A DNA stretch of 64,000 bases, from contig CAUQSG010000001.1 of assembly GCA_963520725.1 (NCBI GenBank), forward strand, positions 55,748 to 119,747, given 5' to 3'. Under the pieces are notes generated by a model. That model had not been told where the DNA came from. It ran no database searches and was given only the letters and a program-made list of their open reading frames with translations. Of the stretch, positions 16,989-25,460 are shown one piece after another (the first letter of the stretch is position 1; every line of letters begins with the position of its first letter). Source of the DNA: JABCPE02 sp963520725. Lineage in GTDB: Bacteria; Bacteroidota; Bacteroidia; Flavobacteriales; Weeksellaceae. The translations under genes were made by a program, and so were the position numbers.

Positions 16989-17014
16989 AATTTTATTAAA
17001 ACTAAAAGATTAAA

Positions 17015-17027
17015 TGACAAAATGTCA
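17015..17027. promoter_or_regulatory. TGACA-AAA-TGTCA palindrome upstream of lon
   Basis: Perfect 5-3-5 inverted repeat 27 nt before the lon start codon, a good position for an operator. Related half-sites occur at 28102-28117 and 59935-59946. The regulator is unknown. Confidence 0.5.
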
Positions 17028-17080
17028 CTTTGGTGTTTCTTGTTTTTTTATTGATGTAAATAATAAAACGGTCTCTCATA

Positions 17081-17099
17081 TGGCACAATTCCTATGCCA
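17081..17099. promoter_or_regulatory. TGGCA-N9-TGCCA inverted repeat in the lon divergent region
   Basis: Perfect 5-bp arms around a 9-nt spacer, midway between divergent lon and the 17166 gene. Read on the minus strand it includes TTGGCAT-AGGAA-TTGT, a partial match to a sigma-54 -24/-12 promoter with correct 10-nt spacing from GG but GT instead of GC. Function is uncertain. Confidence 0.35.
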
Positions 17100-17165
17100 A
17101 GAAAATTTTACGACAAAAATGCATAAATATCTTTAAATTCAAATAAAAATTCCGAAATTTGTATT

Positions 17166-18080
17166 ATGGAGGTTGATAAAGTGCACATTCCTATAGTAGA
17201 TATTCCGCTGGAAGCAGGAGTAAAATTGTCCGTGAAACGCGAGGATTTGGTTCATCCGCAGATTTCTGGTAATAAGTATTGGAAAATGTTTTATAATGTA
17301 AAGACATACCTTGCCCAAGAGGTGAAAAATCCTTTGATAATTACTTTTGGGGGAGCGTATTCTAATCATATCGCGGCGGCATCTGCAGTTGGAGAAAAAT
17401 ACAATATTAAAACTCTGGGCGTTATTCGCGGGGAGGAGTTGGAGAATAATTGGCAGGGAAATCTCACGCTGGAAGATGCACATAGGAGAGGAATGGATTT
17501 TTTGTTCGTTACCAGAGAGGCATACAGAGACAAGGAAAAAATCACCAGAGATTTGCAGGAAAAATTTCCAGAAGCTCTTATTGTCCCTGAAGGTGGGACT
17601 AATGAACTAGCAGTGGAGGGAGTGAAACATATGCTGGATGAACGAACAAAAGAATTTGATTATATTTGCACCGCGGTTGGGACAGGAGGAACCATTTCAG
17701 GCTTGTCCAAATTTGTAGAAGAACACCAGAAAATATTGGGGTTCAAGGTGGTGGATGACCCTACATTGGAGAAAAGAATCCAAGGGCTGAGCAGAAGGAA
17801 GAATTTTACCCTCTTTGATGCTCATGATGGGAGATATGGGAAAATTATAGATGAAAATATTAAGTTTATCAATGATTTTTATGAGCGGTATGATGTTCCT
17901 CTCGACCCGATATACACAGGGAAAATGATGAGAAATCTGATGAAACTGATACAGGAAGAATATTTCCCACAGGGCAGCAGGATTTTAGCATTTCATACAG
18001 GAGGATTGCAGGGGATTTTAGGGGCAAATGAATGGTTGAAAAAGACAAAAAAAGAACTAATCAAAATAAAATTTAACTAA
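17166..18080 (+). CDS. PLP-dependent ACC deaminase/D-cysteine desulfhydrase family enzyme
   Basis: Fold-type II pyridoxal-phosphate enzyme of 304 residues. Seen: KREDLVHPQISGNKYWK, where the Lys near 36 should bind PLP; TFGGAYSNHIAAASAVG, the phosphate and substrate loop; and AVGTGGTISGLSKF, which binds the PLP phosphate. The family includes 1-aminocyclopropane-1-carboxylate deaminase and D-cysteine desulfhydrase, and the two cannot be separated from sequence alone here. D-cysteine or another D-amino acid is more likely in this phylum (inference). The peptidoglycan hydrolase gene follows after 2 nt, so the pair is one transcript. Confidence 0.88.
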   Translation: MEVDKVHIPIVDIPLEAGVKLSVKREDLVHPQISGNKYWKMFYNVKTYLAQEVKNPLIITFGGAYSNHIAAASAVGEKYNIKTLGVIRGEELENNWQGNLTLEDAHRRGMDFLFVTREAYRDKEKITRDLQEKFPEALIVPEGGTNELAVEGVKHMLDERTKEFDYICTAVGTGGTISGLSKFVEEHQKILGFKVVDDPTLEKRIQGLSRRKNFTLFDAHDGRYGKIIDENIKFINDFYERYDVPLDPIYTGKMMRNLMKLIQEEYFPQGSRILAFHTGGLQGILGANEWLKKTKKELIKIKFN

Positions 18081-18082
18081 AA

Positions 18083-19231
18083 ATGAAAAAATTATTGTGT
18101 TTATTATCAGTAGCAGGATTGGGGCTGTTTTCTCACGCTCAGGATTGGAAAACAGATGACCAATACATCCAGAATTTCGCTAAATATGCAGTGGAAGAGA
18201 TGGAGCTGTATAAAATTCCAGCAAGTATCAAACTCGCTCAGGGGATTTTGGAAACAGGAGGAGGACAGAGCCGTTTGGCAAAAGAAGGGAAAAATCACTT
18301 TGGAATAAAATGTAAAGAAAACTGGACAGGAAAAACAATGAAACATACAGATGATGCGCCAAATGAGTGTTTCCGTGTGTATGATGACCCGAGAGAATCT
18401 TACAGAGATCATTCTTTGTTTTTGACAACAAGAAAGTATTATGTAGGACTTTTTAAATTGGATATCAAAGATTACAAAGGCTGGGCATATGGACTTAAAA
18501 AGGCTGGATATGCTACCAATCCTAAATATGCGCAGATTCTTATAAACAGAATAGAAAAATACAGACTGCATGAATTTGATAATATAAAATCACATGAAGT
18601 TTCGGCAAAGCTAAAAGAATTGTATCCAGAGTATAAATCTGAAAATCAAGAAATTAAAAATCAAGAGCCAGTTAAAGAAAAATCCACAAAAGAGGAAGTA
18701 AGAACTGAGCCTGTACTGCGCGAAGAAAAAGTAAAAGAACCAGTAGTTCAAAAGCAAGAAACAAAACCAGAAACAGAAATATCTAAACCAGAAATAGAAT
18801 CTGGTAAAAAAAAAGAACCAGAGCTACACAAATACGAAGAAGGAAGACTCACAGAAGAAGCCGTTTTGCATAGCCTAAATGAGAGGAATCATCCTAATTC
18901 AAATCTGAAATATGTGGTTTTGGGAGGAGATATCTCTCTTTCTGCTTTGGCGAAAAAATATAATATCAGAGTGAGCGACCTGAAAGATTATAATGATTTA
19001 AAAACATCTGATTTGAAAAAAAATCAGATTGTTTTTTTAGAGCCTAAAAAATCTTATGGAAGCCAAGAAACACATACCGTGAGAAAAGGCGAAAAGATGT
19101 ATGATATTTCCCAGAAATATGGGATAAAACTAAAGTATTTATATCTAAAAAATAGAATGGAGGAGGAACAAGAACCAAAAGAGGGACAGGTGCTCTACCT
19201 TCAAAATAAAAAGCCAAGAAGGGAGAGATAA
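18083..19231 (+). CDS. Secreted LysM N-acetylglucosaminidase (GH73)
   Basis: Peptidoglycan hydrolase that cuts glycan strands and acts in cell-wall growth or separation. Seen in 382 residues: signal peptide ending SHAQ, a GH73 glucosaminidase domain (about 25-165) with the catalytic Glu in GILETGGGQSRLA near residue 57 and NHFGIKCKENW, a Glu/Lys/Pro-rich linker (about 185-265), then two LysM domains (YVVLGGDISLSALAKKYNI and HTVRKGEKMYDISQKYGI) that bind peptidoglycan. The arrangement is common in Bacteroidota. It ends in a hairpin terminator shared with queE. Confidence 0.92.
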   Translation: MKKLLCLLSVAGLGLFSHAQDWKTDDQYIQNFAKYAVEEMELYKIPASIKLAQGILETGGGQSRLAKEGKNHFGIKCKENWTGKTMKHTDDAPNECFRVYDDPRESYRDHSLFLTTRKYYVGLFKLDIKDYKGWAYGLKKAGYATNPKYAQILINRIEKYRLHEFDNIKSHEVSAKLKELYPEYKSENQEIKNQEPVKEKSTKEEVRTEPVLREEKVKEPVVQKQETKPETEISKPEIESGKKKEPELHKYEEGRLTEEAVLHSLNERNHPNSNLKYVVLGGDISLSALAKKYNIRVSDLKDYNDLKTSDLKKNQIVFLEPKKSYGSQETHTVRKGEKMYDISQKYGIKLKYLYLKNRMEEEQEPKEGQVLYLQNKKPRRER

Positions 19232-19246
19232 TATCTCCCTTTTTTT
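19221..19246. terminator. Terminator between the glucosaminidase gene and queE
   Basis: GGGAGA...TCTCCC stem overlapping the TAA at 19229-19231 and followed by a run of seven T. It lies between two convergent genes. Confidence 0.75.
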
Positions 19247-19883
19247 ATGGAATGTTTAGATATTTGTGCGTTTGTACGGAAGCTATCCATTTAGGGTTTT
19301 GTAGAATGTAATCTGTGATTTTTGGATAGTTTTGCTCCCTTTTGCTCCATTCAGACTGCAGGTATAGTTTGCATTTTTCTGATACTTTGGCAGCTTGTTC
19401 TTCAGCGAATTTGAAATCGTGATTGTTGAAAATAACCACTTTCAGCTCATCAGCCATTTGATAAATTTCTTCTTTTGGAAGTTTTACTTTTTTGGGCGAA
19501 AGAGTAATCCAGTCTATATGTCCTCTTAGATTGTGCGAGCCAGAGGTTTCCACATGAATCGTACAGCCTAATTCTTTTAGTTTTTTTGTTAAAATATTCA
19601 AATCCCACATCAGAGGCTCGCCGCCTGTGATGATTATAGTTTTGCAGTGTTTAGCCGCTATAGCAGCGATTTCTTCTGCATCCATCAATGGATGAAGTGT
19701 AGCATCCCAGCTTTCTTTGACATCACACCAGTGGCATCCTACATCACATCCGCCTAAACGGATGAAATAAGCCGCCCTGCCAGAGTGGGCACCTTCTCCT
19801 TGAATAGTATAAAAATGCTCCATAACAGGGAGCATTTTACCTTGATTTAATAATATTTTTTGTTCACTACTAAAATATGACAT
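19245..19883 (-). CDS. queE: 7-carboxy-7-deazaguanine synthase
   Basis: Radical SAM enzyme of the queuosine pathway that converts 6-carboxy-5,6,7,8-tetrahydropterin to 7-carboxy-7-deazaguanine. Seen in 212 residues: HFYTIQGEGAHSG typical of QueE, then the 4Fe-4S-binding CxxxCxxC at Cys46, Cys50 and Cys53 (GGCDVGCHWCDV), the SAM-binding ITGGEPLMW and the C-terminal QTHKYLNIP. QueD, which makes its substrate, is encoded 28 kb away at 47479. It shares a transcript direction with folD (11-nt gap). Confidence 0.93.
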   Translation of the reverse strand: MSYFSSEQKILLNQGKMLPVMEHFYTIQGEGAHSGRAAYFIRLGGCDVGCHWCDVKESWDATLHPLMDAEEIAAIAAKHCKTIIITGGEPLMWDLNILTKKLKELGCTIHVETSGSHNLRGHIDWITLSPKKVKLPKEEIYQMADELKVVIFNNHDFKFAEEQAAKVSEKCKLYLQSEWSKREQNYPKITDYILQNPKWIASVQTHKYLNIP

Positions 19884-19893
19884 TTTTCACTCA

Positions 19894-20757
19894 CTATTTT
19901 TTATAAGCTAAAAGCGTATTTTTCATCAGCATGGCTCTGGTCATAGGGCCTACGCCACCAGGAACAGGTGTTATAAAACTTGCCTTCTTTTCGCATGCTT
20001 CAAAATCTACATCTCCTACTAAATGATAACCTCTCTCGCTATCATCATTCACTCTCGTAATTCCTACATCTATAACCACAGCGCCTTCTTTTATCATATC
20101 TCCTTTTAGATAATTAGGAATACCTAATGCTACGATGACGATGTCTGCCTTTTGGGTATATTCTTCGATATTAGGCGTGTGGCTGTGAATGAGCGTTACT
20201 GTGGAATCAGTTCCTTTGGCGCTCATTAGAATACTCATAGGACGGCCAACGATTCTGCTTCGACCGATAACTACGCATTTTTTTCCTTTGGTGTCAATGT
20301 TATATCTCTCCAAAAGCTGCATAATCCCAAATGGAGTAGCAGGCAGAAGAGAGTCCATCTCTAAAGCCATTTTCCCAAAGTTCTCTGGGTGAAAGCCATC
20401 CACATCCTTTTTAGGGTCGATAGCCATGATGATTTTTTCTTGGTCTATGCCTTTCGGAAGAGGAAGCTGCACGATGAATCCATCTATTTCCTCGTTCTCG
20501 TTTAGTTTTTTTATTTCTTCTAAAAGTTCGTTTTCACAAATCGTGTCAGGGAATTTTAGCAATGATGAGGTAAATCCCACTTCTTTACAGTCCTTGACTT
20601 TGCTATTCACATAGGCTTTGCTGGCACCATTTTCTCCCACCAGTATCGCTGCCAGGTGAGGTGCTTTTTTGCCGCTTTGTACTATTTTCGTAACTTCTTC
20701 TTTTATCTCTTGTTTTATTTTCTGAGAAACGCTCAGTCCATCTAAAATTTCAGCCAT
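19894..20757 (-). CDS. folD: Bifunctional methylenetetrahydrofolate dehydrogenase/cyclohydrolase
   Basis: Cytosolic one-carbon enzyme that oxidises 5,10-methylene-THF to methenyl-THF with NADP and hydrolyses it to 10-formyl-THF. The 287 residues match the family. Seen: VGENGASKAYVNSKVKDC with the catalytic Lys near 56, GFIVQLPLPKGID, KDVDGFHPENFG, the NADP-binding VVIGRSRIVGRPM and the C-terminal PVPGGVGPMTRAML. It lies 17 nt after rpoN and 11 nt before queE on the same strand. Confidence 0.97.
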   Translation of the reverse strand: MAEILDGLSVSQKIKQEIKEEVTKIVQSGKKAPHLAAILVGENGASKAYVNSKVKDCKEVGFTSSLLKFPDTICENELLEEIKKLNENEEIDGFIVQLPLPKGIDQEKIIMAIDPKKDVDGFHPENFGKMALEMDSLLPATPFGIMQLLERYNIDTKGKKCVVIGRSRIVGRPMSILMSAKGTDSTVTLIHSHTPNIEEYTQKADIVIVALGIPNYLKGDMIKEGAVVIDVGITRVNDDSERGYHLVGDVDFEACEKKASFITPVPGGVGPMTRAMLMKNTLLAYKK

Positions 20758-20774
20758 AATATTATTAGTTTTTA

Positions 20775-22235
20775 TTAAAGTTCTTTTCGTAGTCTTGCCA
20801 CTGGAATGTTGAGCTGTTCTCTGTATTTAGCAATGGTTCTTCGGGCGATATTGTACCCTTTTTCTTTCAGTGCAGTAACCAGCGCATCATCCGTGAGAGG
20901 CTTCTTTTTATTCTCCTTGTCGATTATTTCCTGCAGATGGTTTTTGATTTCTTTTGTGGAAACTTCTTCTCCTTCATCATTGGTCAAACTATCAGAGAAA
21001 AGATTTTTTAGATAAACTATTCCATGCGGTGTGTCAGCATATTTGCTCTTAACCACCCTAGAAATAGTAGAAATATCAAATCCTGTGATGTCAGAAATAT
21101 CTTTTAGAATCATAGGTTTGATGTTTTTTTCATCTCCCGTGATGAAATATTCTTTCTGCATCTTAGCGATGGCTGTAATGGTCTGTATCAGAGTGTTTTG
21201 TCTTTGATTGACAGCATCTATATACCATTTCGCAGCATCTAATTTTTGTTTAATGAAAAGAGCTGCCTGTTTGTGTTCAGCAGAGCTTTTATCATTAGAA
21301 TATGTTTCTAAAATCTCTTTGTATTCATTAGAAACCCTCAGTGTAGGAGCGTTTTTATTGTTAAGCATCGGAATTACCTCGTTGTCCTTTACCTGAATGA
21401 TAAAATCAGGGATGATTTCTTGATTGATGGTAATGGTCTGTGTATCAAAGTTTCCGCCCACTTTTGGTGAAAGTTTTGCAATCTCTTCTAGGACATCTTT
21501 CAACTGTTCCTCATCGATATTATACCGCTGGATAATTTTAGAATAATGCTTGTTGCTCAGTGCATCAAACTGGTTTTTCAGTATGCTGGCAGCAATGCCT
21601 ACATTGGGATTGTCACTTACTTTTTTCTCTATTTGTAGGAGGAGACATTCTTGTAAGTTTCTCGCACCCACGCCCGCAGGTTCTAGTTTTTGGATATAGT
21701 TTTCTAAAATGTATTCTAGTTTAGGAATATCCGTATAAATCCCCTGCGAGAAAGCCAAATCATCCACGATTGATTTTAAATCCCTGCGAAGATACCCATC
21801 ATTGTCAAGGTTTCCTATGAGATATTCGGCTATTTTTAGCTCTTCATCAGAAATATTACTAAGTCTAATCTGCTCCAAAAGATACTCATAGATGGTCTGC
21901 CCTTCGGTCAATAAACTTTCGTTATCAAACTCCTCATCATCAGGCGAGTAGTTGCTGGATGCTGTTTTGTAGCTGGGCTCATCATCATACAGATACTCAT
22001 CTACATTGAAATCCGTTTCTATGCTCTCCGTTCCCTCGCTTTCGTAGTCGTTTCCTAAATTGTCATAATCCTCCTCCTTGTCATCCGTTACTTTTTCCAA
22101 AGCAGGATTTTCCTCTAACTCACGCTCCAGCTCCTCCTCAAATTCCAGCGTATGAAGCTGAATGAGCTTCATTAACTGAATCTGCTGTGGAGCGAGTTTT
22201 TGACCAAGTTTAAGTTGTAAATTTTGTTTGAGCAT
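20775..22235 (-). CDS. rpoN: RNA polymerase sigma-54 factor
   Basis: Alternative sigma factor that directs RNA polymerase to -24/-12 promoters and needs AAA+ activators. Seen in 486 residues: N-terminal Gln/Leu-rich activator-contact region (LKLGQKLAPQQIQLMKLIQL), an acidic linker (about 50-105, many Asp/Glu), the core-binding domain, a helix-turn-helix, and the C-terminal RpoN box (ARRTIAKYREQLNIP) needed for -24 recognition. All regions are intact. No activator gene is present in this window. Confidence 0.96.
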   Translation of the reverse strand: MLKQNLQLKLGQKLAPQQIQLMKLIQLHTLEFEEELERELEENPALEKVTDDKEEDYDNLGNDYESEGTESIETDFNVDEYLYDDEPSYKTASSNYSPDDEEFDNESLLTEGQTIYEYLLEQIRLSNISDEELKIAEYLIGNLDNDGYLRRDLKSIVDDLAFSQGIYTDIPKLEYILENYIQKLEPAGVGARNLQECLLLQIEKKVSDNPNVGIAASILKNQFDALSNKHYSKIIQRYNIDEEQLKDVLEEIAKLSPKVGGNFDTQTITINQEIIPDFIIQVKDNEVIPMLNNKNAPTLRVSNEYKEILETYSNDKSSAEHKQAALFIKQKLDAAKWYIDAVNQRQNTLIQTITAIAKMQKEYFITGDEKNIKPMILKDISDITGFDISTISRVVKSKYADTPHGIVYLKNLFSDSLTNDEGEEVSTKEIKNHLQEIIDKENKKKPLTDDALVTALKEKGYNIARRTIAKYREQLNIPVARLRKEL

Positions 22236-22264
22236 ATCAGTTTTAGCTTATTAGTTTTAGGAAG

Positions 22265-22744
22265 TTATCCATTGATTCCTCCCATTTCTATCTGGTAGTT
22301 CTCATCTATTTCTATATTGGCTAAATGGTCAAAGAAATAATTTGGCTCTGCATCTAAATCAAAATTACAGCTAATCTCTTCACTATCAATATAAAAATTA
22401 AGAGAACGAACGCCGATAGCTTCTTTAAATTCCTTTTCAGAAATCGTTCTATCAAGGCTGAATTCATCAAAATATTGAGCAATTCCTTTTTTGGCTATTT
22501 CCTCTGAAATCCAATCATTCAGCCCTTCAAAAATAGATTCTTCTTTAATAAAAGTATCTAAAATCAAATCCTTATGGCTTTCTATCCATTGGATTTTTTC
22601 CGCTATTTTCTGAAAATATTTTTTTTGTTCTTCTTTAGTTGCTTCTAGCTCTTCATCAAATTCAATATAAATTTCTGTATCAAATTTGTTCCAAATTTTA
22701 GCAACAGCTTCAAATTCCGGATAGTCTCTATATGTTATTTTCAT
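22265..22744 (-). CDS. Acidic protein of unknown function
   Basis: 159-residue soluble, very acidic protein without a signal peptide. It begins ITYRDYPEFEAVAKIW, has a central helical region and ends with a beta-rich part (SLNFYIDSEEISCNFDLDAE). It faintly resembles the DUF2004/DUF2262 type of small acidic proteins that can serve as immunity proteins, but I would not assign it. It lies between asnS (5 nt) and rpoN (29 nt) on the same strand. Confidence 0.75.
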   Translation of the reverse strand: MKITYRDYPEFEAVAKIWNKFDTEIYIEFDEELEATKEEQKKYFQKIAEKIQWIESHKDLILDTFIKEESIFEGLNDWISEEIAKKGIAQYFDEFSLDRTISEKEFKEAIGVRSLNFYIDSEEISCNFDLDAEPNYFFDHLANIEIDENYQIEMGGING

Positions 22745-22749
22745 AATTC

Positions 22750-24198
22750 TTAAAACTCTGCGTTTCTTGGTGTTCTTGGGAAAGGAATTACATCACGAAT
22801 GTTGGTCATTCCTGTTACGAATAATACCAATCTCTCTAGTCCAAGCCCGAAACCAGCGTGAGGCACAGAACCGAATTTTCTAGTATCTAGATACCACCAT
22901 AGTTCCTTTTCATCCACATTCATATCTTTCATTTTTTGGACAAGAACATCTAGTTTTTCTTCTCTCTGAGAACCACCGATGATTTCACCGATTCCAGGGA
23001 AAAGAACATCCATTGCCGCTACGGTTTTTTGGTCATCGTTCAGCTTCATATAAAACGCCTTGATATCCTTCGGATAGTTGAATAAAACCACTGGACTTTC
23101 AAAGTGTTTTTCCACCAAATAGCGTTCGTGCTCAGATTGTAGGTCTGCTCCCCAAGCCTCTATTGGGAATTGGAATTTACCTTTTTTATTTTCTTTAGAG
23201 TTAAGCAAAATCTCGATAGCCTCAGTGTAGCTCAGCCTTACGAAACGCTTTTTCACTACATTTTGAAGTTTTTCTATTAGTCCTTCTGCTGCTCTTTCTT
23301 TTTCAGGTTTTTGTTTTTGTTCCTCTGCAAATCTCTTGTCAAGAAGTTCTAAATCATCTTTGCAATTATCTAATACATAGTTGATTACATATTTCAAGAA
23401 ATCTTCCGCAAGGTCAATATTGTCTTCCAAGTTGTTAAATGCCACTTCTGGCTCCACCATCCAGAATTCTGCAAGGTGTCTAGTCGTATTAGAGTTCTCT
23501 GCACGGAAAGTAGGTCCGAAGGTGTAGACTCTTCCTAGTCCCATCACCGCGGTTTCCACATTTAGCTGCCCAGAAACCGTAAGGGAAGTTCTCTTACCAA
23601 AGAAATCTTGGTCGTAGTCTACATTTCCATCTTCTGTTTTTGGAACATTATTGAGGTCAAAGTTTGTAACCTTGAACATTTCTCCTGCTCCCTCAGCATC
23701 AGCTCCTGTGATTAGAGGAGTGTGGATGTAGAAGAATTGATTTTGGTTAAAGAACTGATGAATCGCAAAGCTCACAGCGTGGCGAATTCTAAACACAGCT
23801 CCGAAAAGATTAGTTCTAAATCTCAAATGAGCCTGTTCTCTCAGTAATTCTAAAGAATGTTTCTTAGGCTGAAGAACTGTTTTTTCTAGTTCATCAGTGA
23901 AATTATCTCCTAAAATTTCTATTTTCTTTGCTAAAACTTCTATGTTTTGTCCTGCTCCTTGGCTTTCTACGATTTCTCCTGTCACTTTCAGAGAGGACGC
24001 TGTATGGATTTTTTTGATAATTTCTTCATCAAATTTTTCAAAATCCACTACAATTTGGATGTTATTCGCTGTAGAACCGTCGCTCAGCGCGATGAATCTG
24101 TTAGAACGAAAAGCTCTGACCCAGCCTTGGATACAGATGTCGTGGTGAATATGTTTTGTGTAATTATCAAGAATTTCTTTAATCGTTAATCGTTTCAT
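22750..24198 (-). CDS. asnS: Asparaginyl-tRNA synthetase
   Basis: Class IIb aminoacyl-tRNA synthetase that charges tRNA-Asn. The 482 residues contain an N-terminal OB-fold anticodon-binding domain (about 15-110), motif 2 around FGPTFRAENSNTTRHLAEFWMVEPE, and motif 3 GFGLGLERLVLFVTG near the C-terminus, which ends IRDVIPFPRTPRNAEF. The Asn-type rather than Asp-type identity follows from the RHLAEFWMVEPE and RTPRN sequences. A TATCTTTG promoter box sits 21 nt upstream of the start. Confidence 0.97.
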   Translation of the reverse strand: MKRLTIKEILDNYTKHIHHDICIQGWVRAFRSNRFIALSDGSTANNIQIVVDFEKFDEEIIKKIHTASSLKVTGEIVESQGAGQNIEVLAKKIEILGDNFTDELEKTVLQPKKHSLELLREQAHLRFRTNLFGAVFRIRHAVSFAIHQFFNQNQFFYIHTPLITGADAEGAGEMFKVTNFDLNNVPKTEDGNVDYDQDFFGKRTSLTVSGQLNVETAVMGLGRVYTFGPTFRAENSNTTRHLAEFWMVEPEVAFNNLEDNIDLAEDFLKYVINYVLDNCKDDLELLDKRFAEEQKQKPEKERAAEGLIEKLQNVVKKRFVRLSYTEAIEILLNSKENKKGKFQFPIEAWGADLQSEHERYLVEKHFESPVVLFNYPKDIKAFYMKLNDDQKTVAAMDVLFPGIGEIIGGSQREEKLDVLVQKMKDMNVDEKELWWYLDTRKFGSVPHAGFGLGLERLVLFVTGMTNIRDVIPFPRTPRNAEF

Positions 24199-24219
24199 AA
24201 GATGATATTATTAAAACAG

Positions 24220-24227
24220 CAAAGATA
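24220..24227 (-). promoter_or_regulatory. -7 promoter box of asnS
   Basis: TATCTTTG on the minus strand matches TAnnTTTG and ends 21 nt before the asnS ATG. It lies just downstream of the HU terminator, so asnS starts its own transcript. Confidence 0.65.
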
Positions 24228-24245
24228 AAATAAAAAGATGGAAAT

Positions 24246-24276
24246 AAAAAACCGCTGTAAATCTACAACGGTTTTT
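24246..24276 (-). terminator. Terminator of the HU gene
   Basis: Stem AAAAACCG.TGTA / TACA.CGGTTTTT with a short loop and flanking A and T runs, 18 nt beyond the HU stop codon and upstream of the asnS promoter. Confidence 0.85.
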
Positions 24277-24294
24277 ATTTTAATTGAAAATCAA

Positions 24295-24585
24295 TTATTT
24301 TTTCTTAGCACCTGCTACTGCGTCAGCTAGCTCAGCACCTGGCTTGAATTTAGCAACTTTTTTAGCAGCGATTTTGATTGGTTGTTTAGTAGCTGGGTTG
24401 ATACCAGTTCTTGCAGCTCTTTCTGTTACAGAAAAAGTTCCAAATCCTACTAATGCCACTTTACCATCTTTCTTTTTAAGTGTGTTAGTAACATTCTCAA
24501 TGAAAGACTCTAATGCCTTCTTAGCAGCCACTTTTGTGATTTCTGCATCCTTTGCGATTACGTCGATTAATTCAGACTTGTTCAT
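24295..24585 (-). CDS. HU-family nucleoid DNA-binding protein
   Basis: 96-residue histone-like protein that binds and bends DNA as a dimer. Seen: MNKSELIDVIAKDAEIT, AAKKALESFIENVTNTLKK, VGFGTFSVTERAARTGINP with the conserved GFGTF and R-G-NP arm tip, then IKIAAKKVAKFKPG. The tail is slightly longer and Ala/Lys-rich (ELADAVAGAKKK). A strong promoter (TTG, 19-nt spacer, TATATTTG) lies upstream and a terminator downstream, so it is a single-gene transcript. Confidence 0.95.
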   Translation of the reverse strand: MNKSELIDVIAKDAEITKVAAKKALESFIENVTNTLKKKDGKVALVGFGTFSVTERAARTGINPATKQPIKIAAKKVAKFKPGAELADAVAGAKKK

Positions 24586-24615
24586 AATAATGTTATTTTA
24601 TAAATTTATGTTCAG

Positions 24616-24645
24616 CAAATATAAAATAAATAAAACAAAAACCAA
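24616..24645 (-). promoter_or_regulatory. Promoter of the HU gene
   Basis: On the minus strand, TTG (24643-24645), a 19-nt spacer and TATATTTG (24616-24623) fit the -33/-7 sigma-ABfr promoter well. The box ends 30 nt before the ATG. Confidence 0.7.
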
Positions 24646-24704
24646 ATTTTTTATAGCATAAAATGAGGTTTTTTAGAAGATTTTAAGATAATTTTAATTG
24701 ATTT

Positions 24705-25390
24705 TTACTTTTTAGCTCCGAAAAATCCATGATTTCCAAGAGGAATAATAGCCGCAACGATGAAAAGGTGGTTGTTCGGACTTGCGTGGTTTTTATGAGA
24801 TTGGTAAATATAGAAGAACTGTGGGTTTAGCCAGTTGAAAAGCTTAATATCCGCTCCTAAATATACCCTGTTTCTAGCAAAATCTCCTTTTTTTAAGTCG
24901 ATGAAAATTTCATCATGAGCAAAGAAATTGACAGGTTTATCAAAAATTTTCGCTCTGTGTACGATACCTAAACGCGCCCTCTATAAAAATCAAAATCCTC
25001 TCCACCTACGATGAATCTATGCAAATAAGTGTTTCGGTTTTGCAAAATCCATTTACCTTGTTTGTCCAGAGGAAGGGAGAAAGTCAGCATCGCATTGATT
25101 TGGTGTTCTTTCGCTTCCTTGCTGTGCGCCTGAGGAGATTTCAGAAATACATAAAGAGGCATGAAGGAAATGTATTTATTGATTTTGATATTAGGCATCA
25201 CCATGGCTATCTGTGTATGCTCTGGCGATGTGCTCACCCCGCCATATACCGTGATGCTGTGTTCTTTTGGGATGTTTATAGAAACTCCCGTGGTCAAGAA
25301 AGATTTTTTGGTGTCAGCATCTTGGGCTTTCATGGTATTAATGCCGAAAAACGCTCCATATAATGCTGAAAGTAAAATTAACTTTTTCAT
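24705..25390 (-). pseudogene. DUF2490-like outer-membrane protein, frameshifted
   Basis: The upstream frame from ATG 25390 encodes a signal peptide (MKKLILLSALYGAFFGINTMKAQ) and about 115 further residues to FDFYRGRV, then stops at 24968. The neighbouring frame continues at once with LGIVHRAKIFDKPVNFFAHD and runs to TAA 24705, ending LGNHGFFGAKK. The joined product, about 229 residues of beta-barrel-like alternating sequence, resembles DUF2490 proteins. The 686-nt span is 3n+2, so either two bases were gained (a CG repeat in GGGCGCGTTT near 24977) or one was lost. It could be a pseudogene or a sequence error. Confidence 0.75.
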
Positions 25391-25417
25391 TAGGATAAAA
25401 TTTAGAAAATGAGACAA

Positions 25418-25425
25418 CAAAGATA
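25418..25425 (-). promoter_or_regulatory. -7 promoter box of the DUF2490-like gene
   Basis: TATCTTTG on the minus strand, 27 nt before ATG 25390. It is divergent from the panD promoter, which begins five bases away. Confidence 0.6.
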
Positions 25426-25429
25426 CTGA

Positions 25430-25456
25430 TTGTTTAAAAAGAAATCAATAATTTTG
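25430..25456 (+). promoter_or_regulatory. Promoter of panD, almost at the start codon
   Basis: TTG (25430-25432), a 16-nt spacer and TAATTTTG (25449-25456). The box ends 4 nt before the panD ATG, so the transcript would begin at or very near the start codon. Confidence 0.6.
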
Positions 25457-25460
25457 CAGC

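Noticed and set aside
17081..17099. Sigma-54 -24/-12 promoter on the plus strand for the 17166 gene (TGGCAC...TATGC)
   Set aside because: GG and GC are 12 nt apart instead of 10, so the spacing is wrong. Only the minus-strand reading keeps correct spacing.
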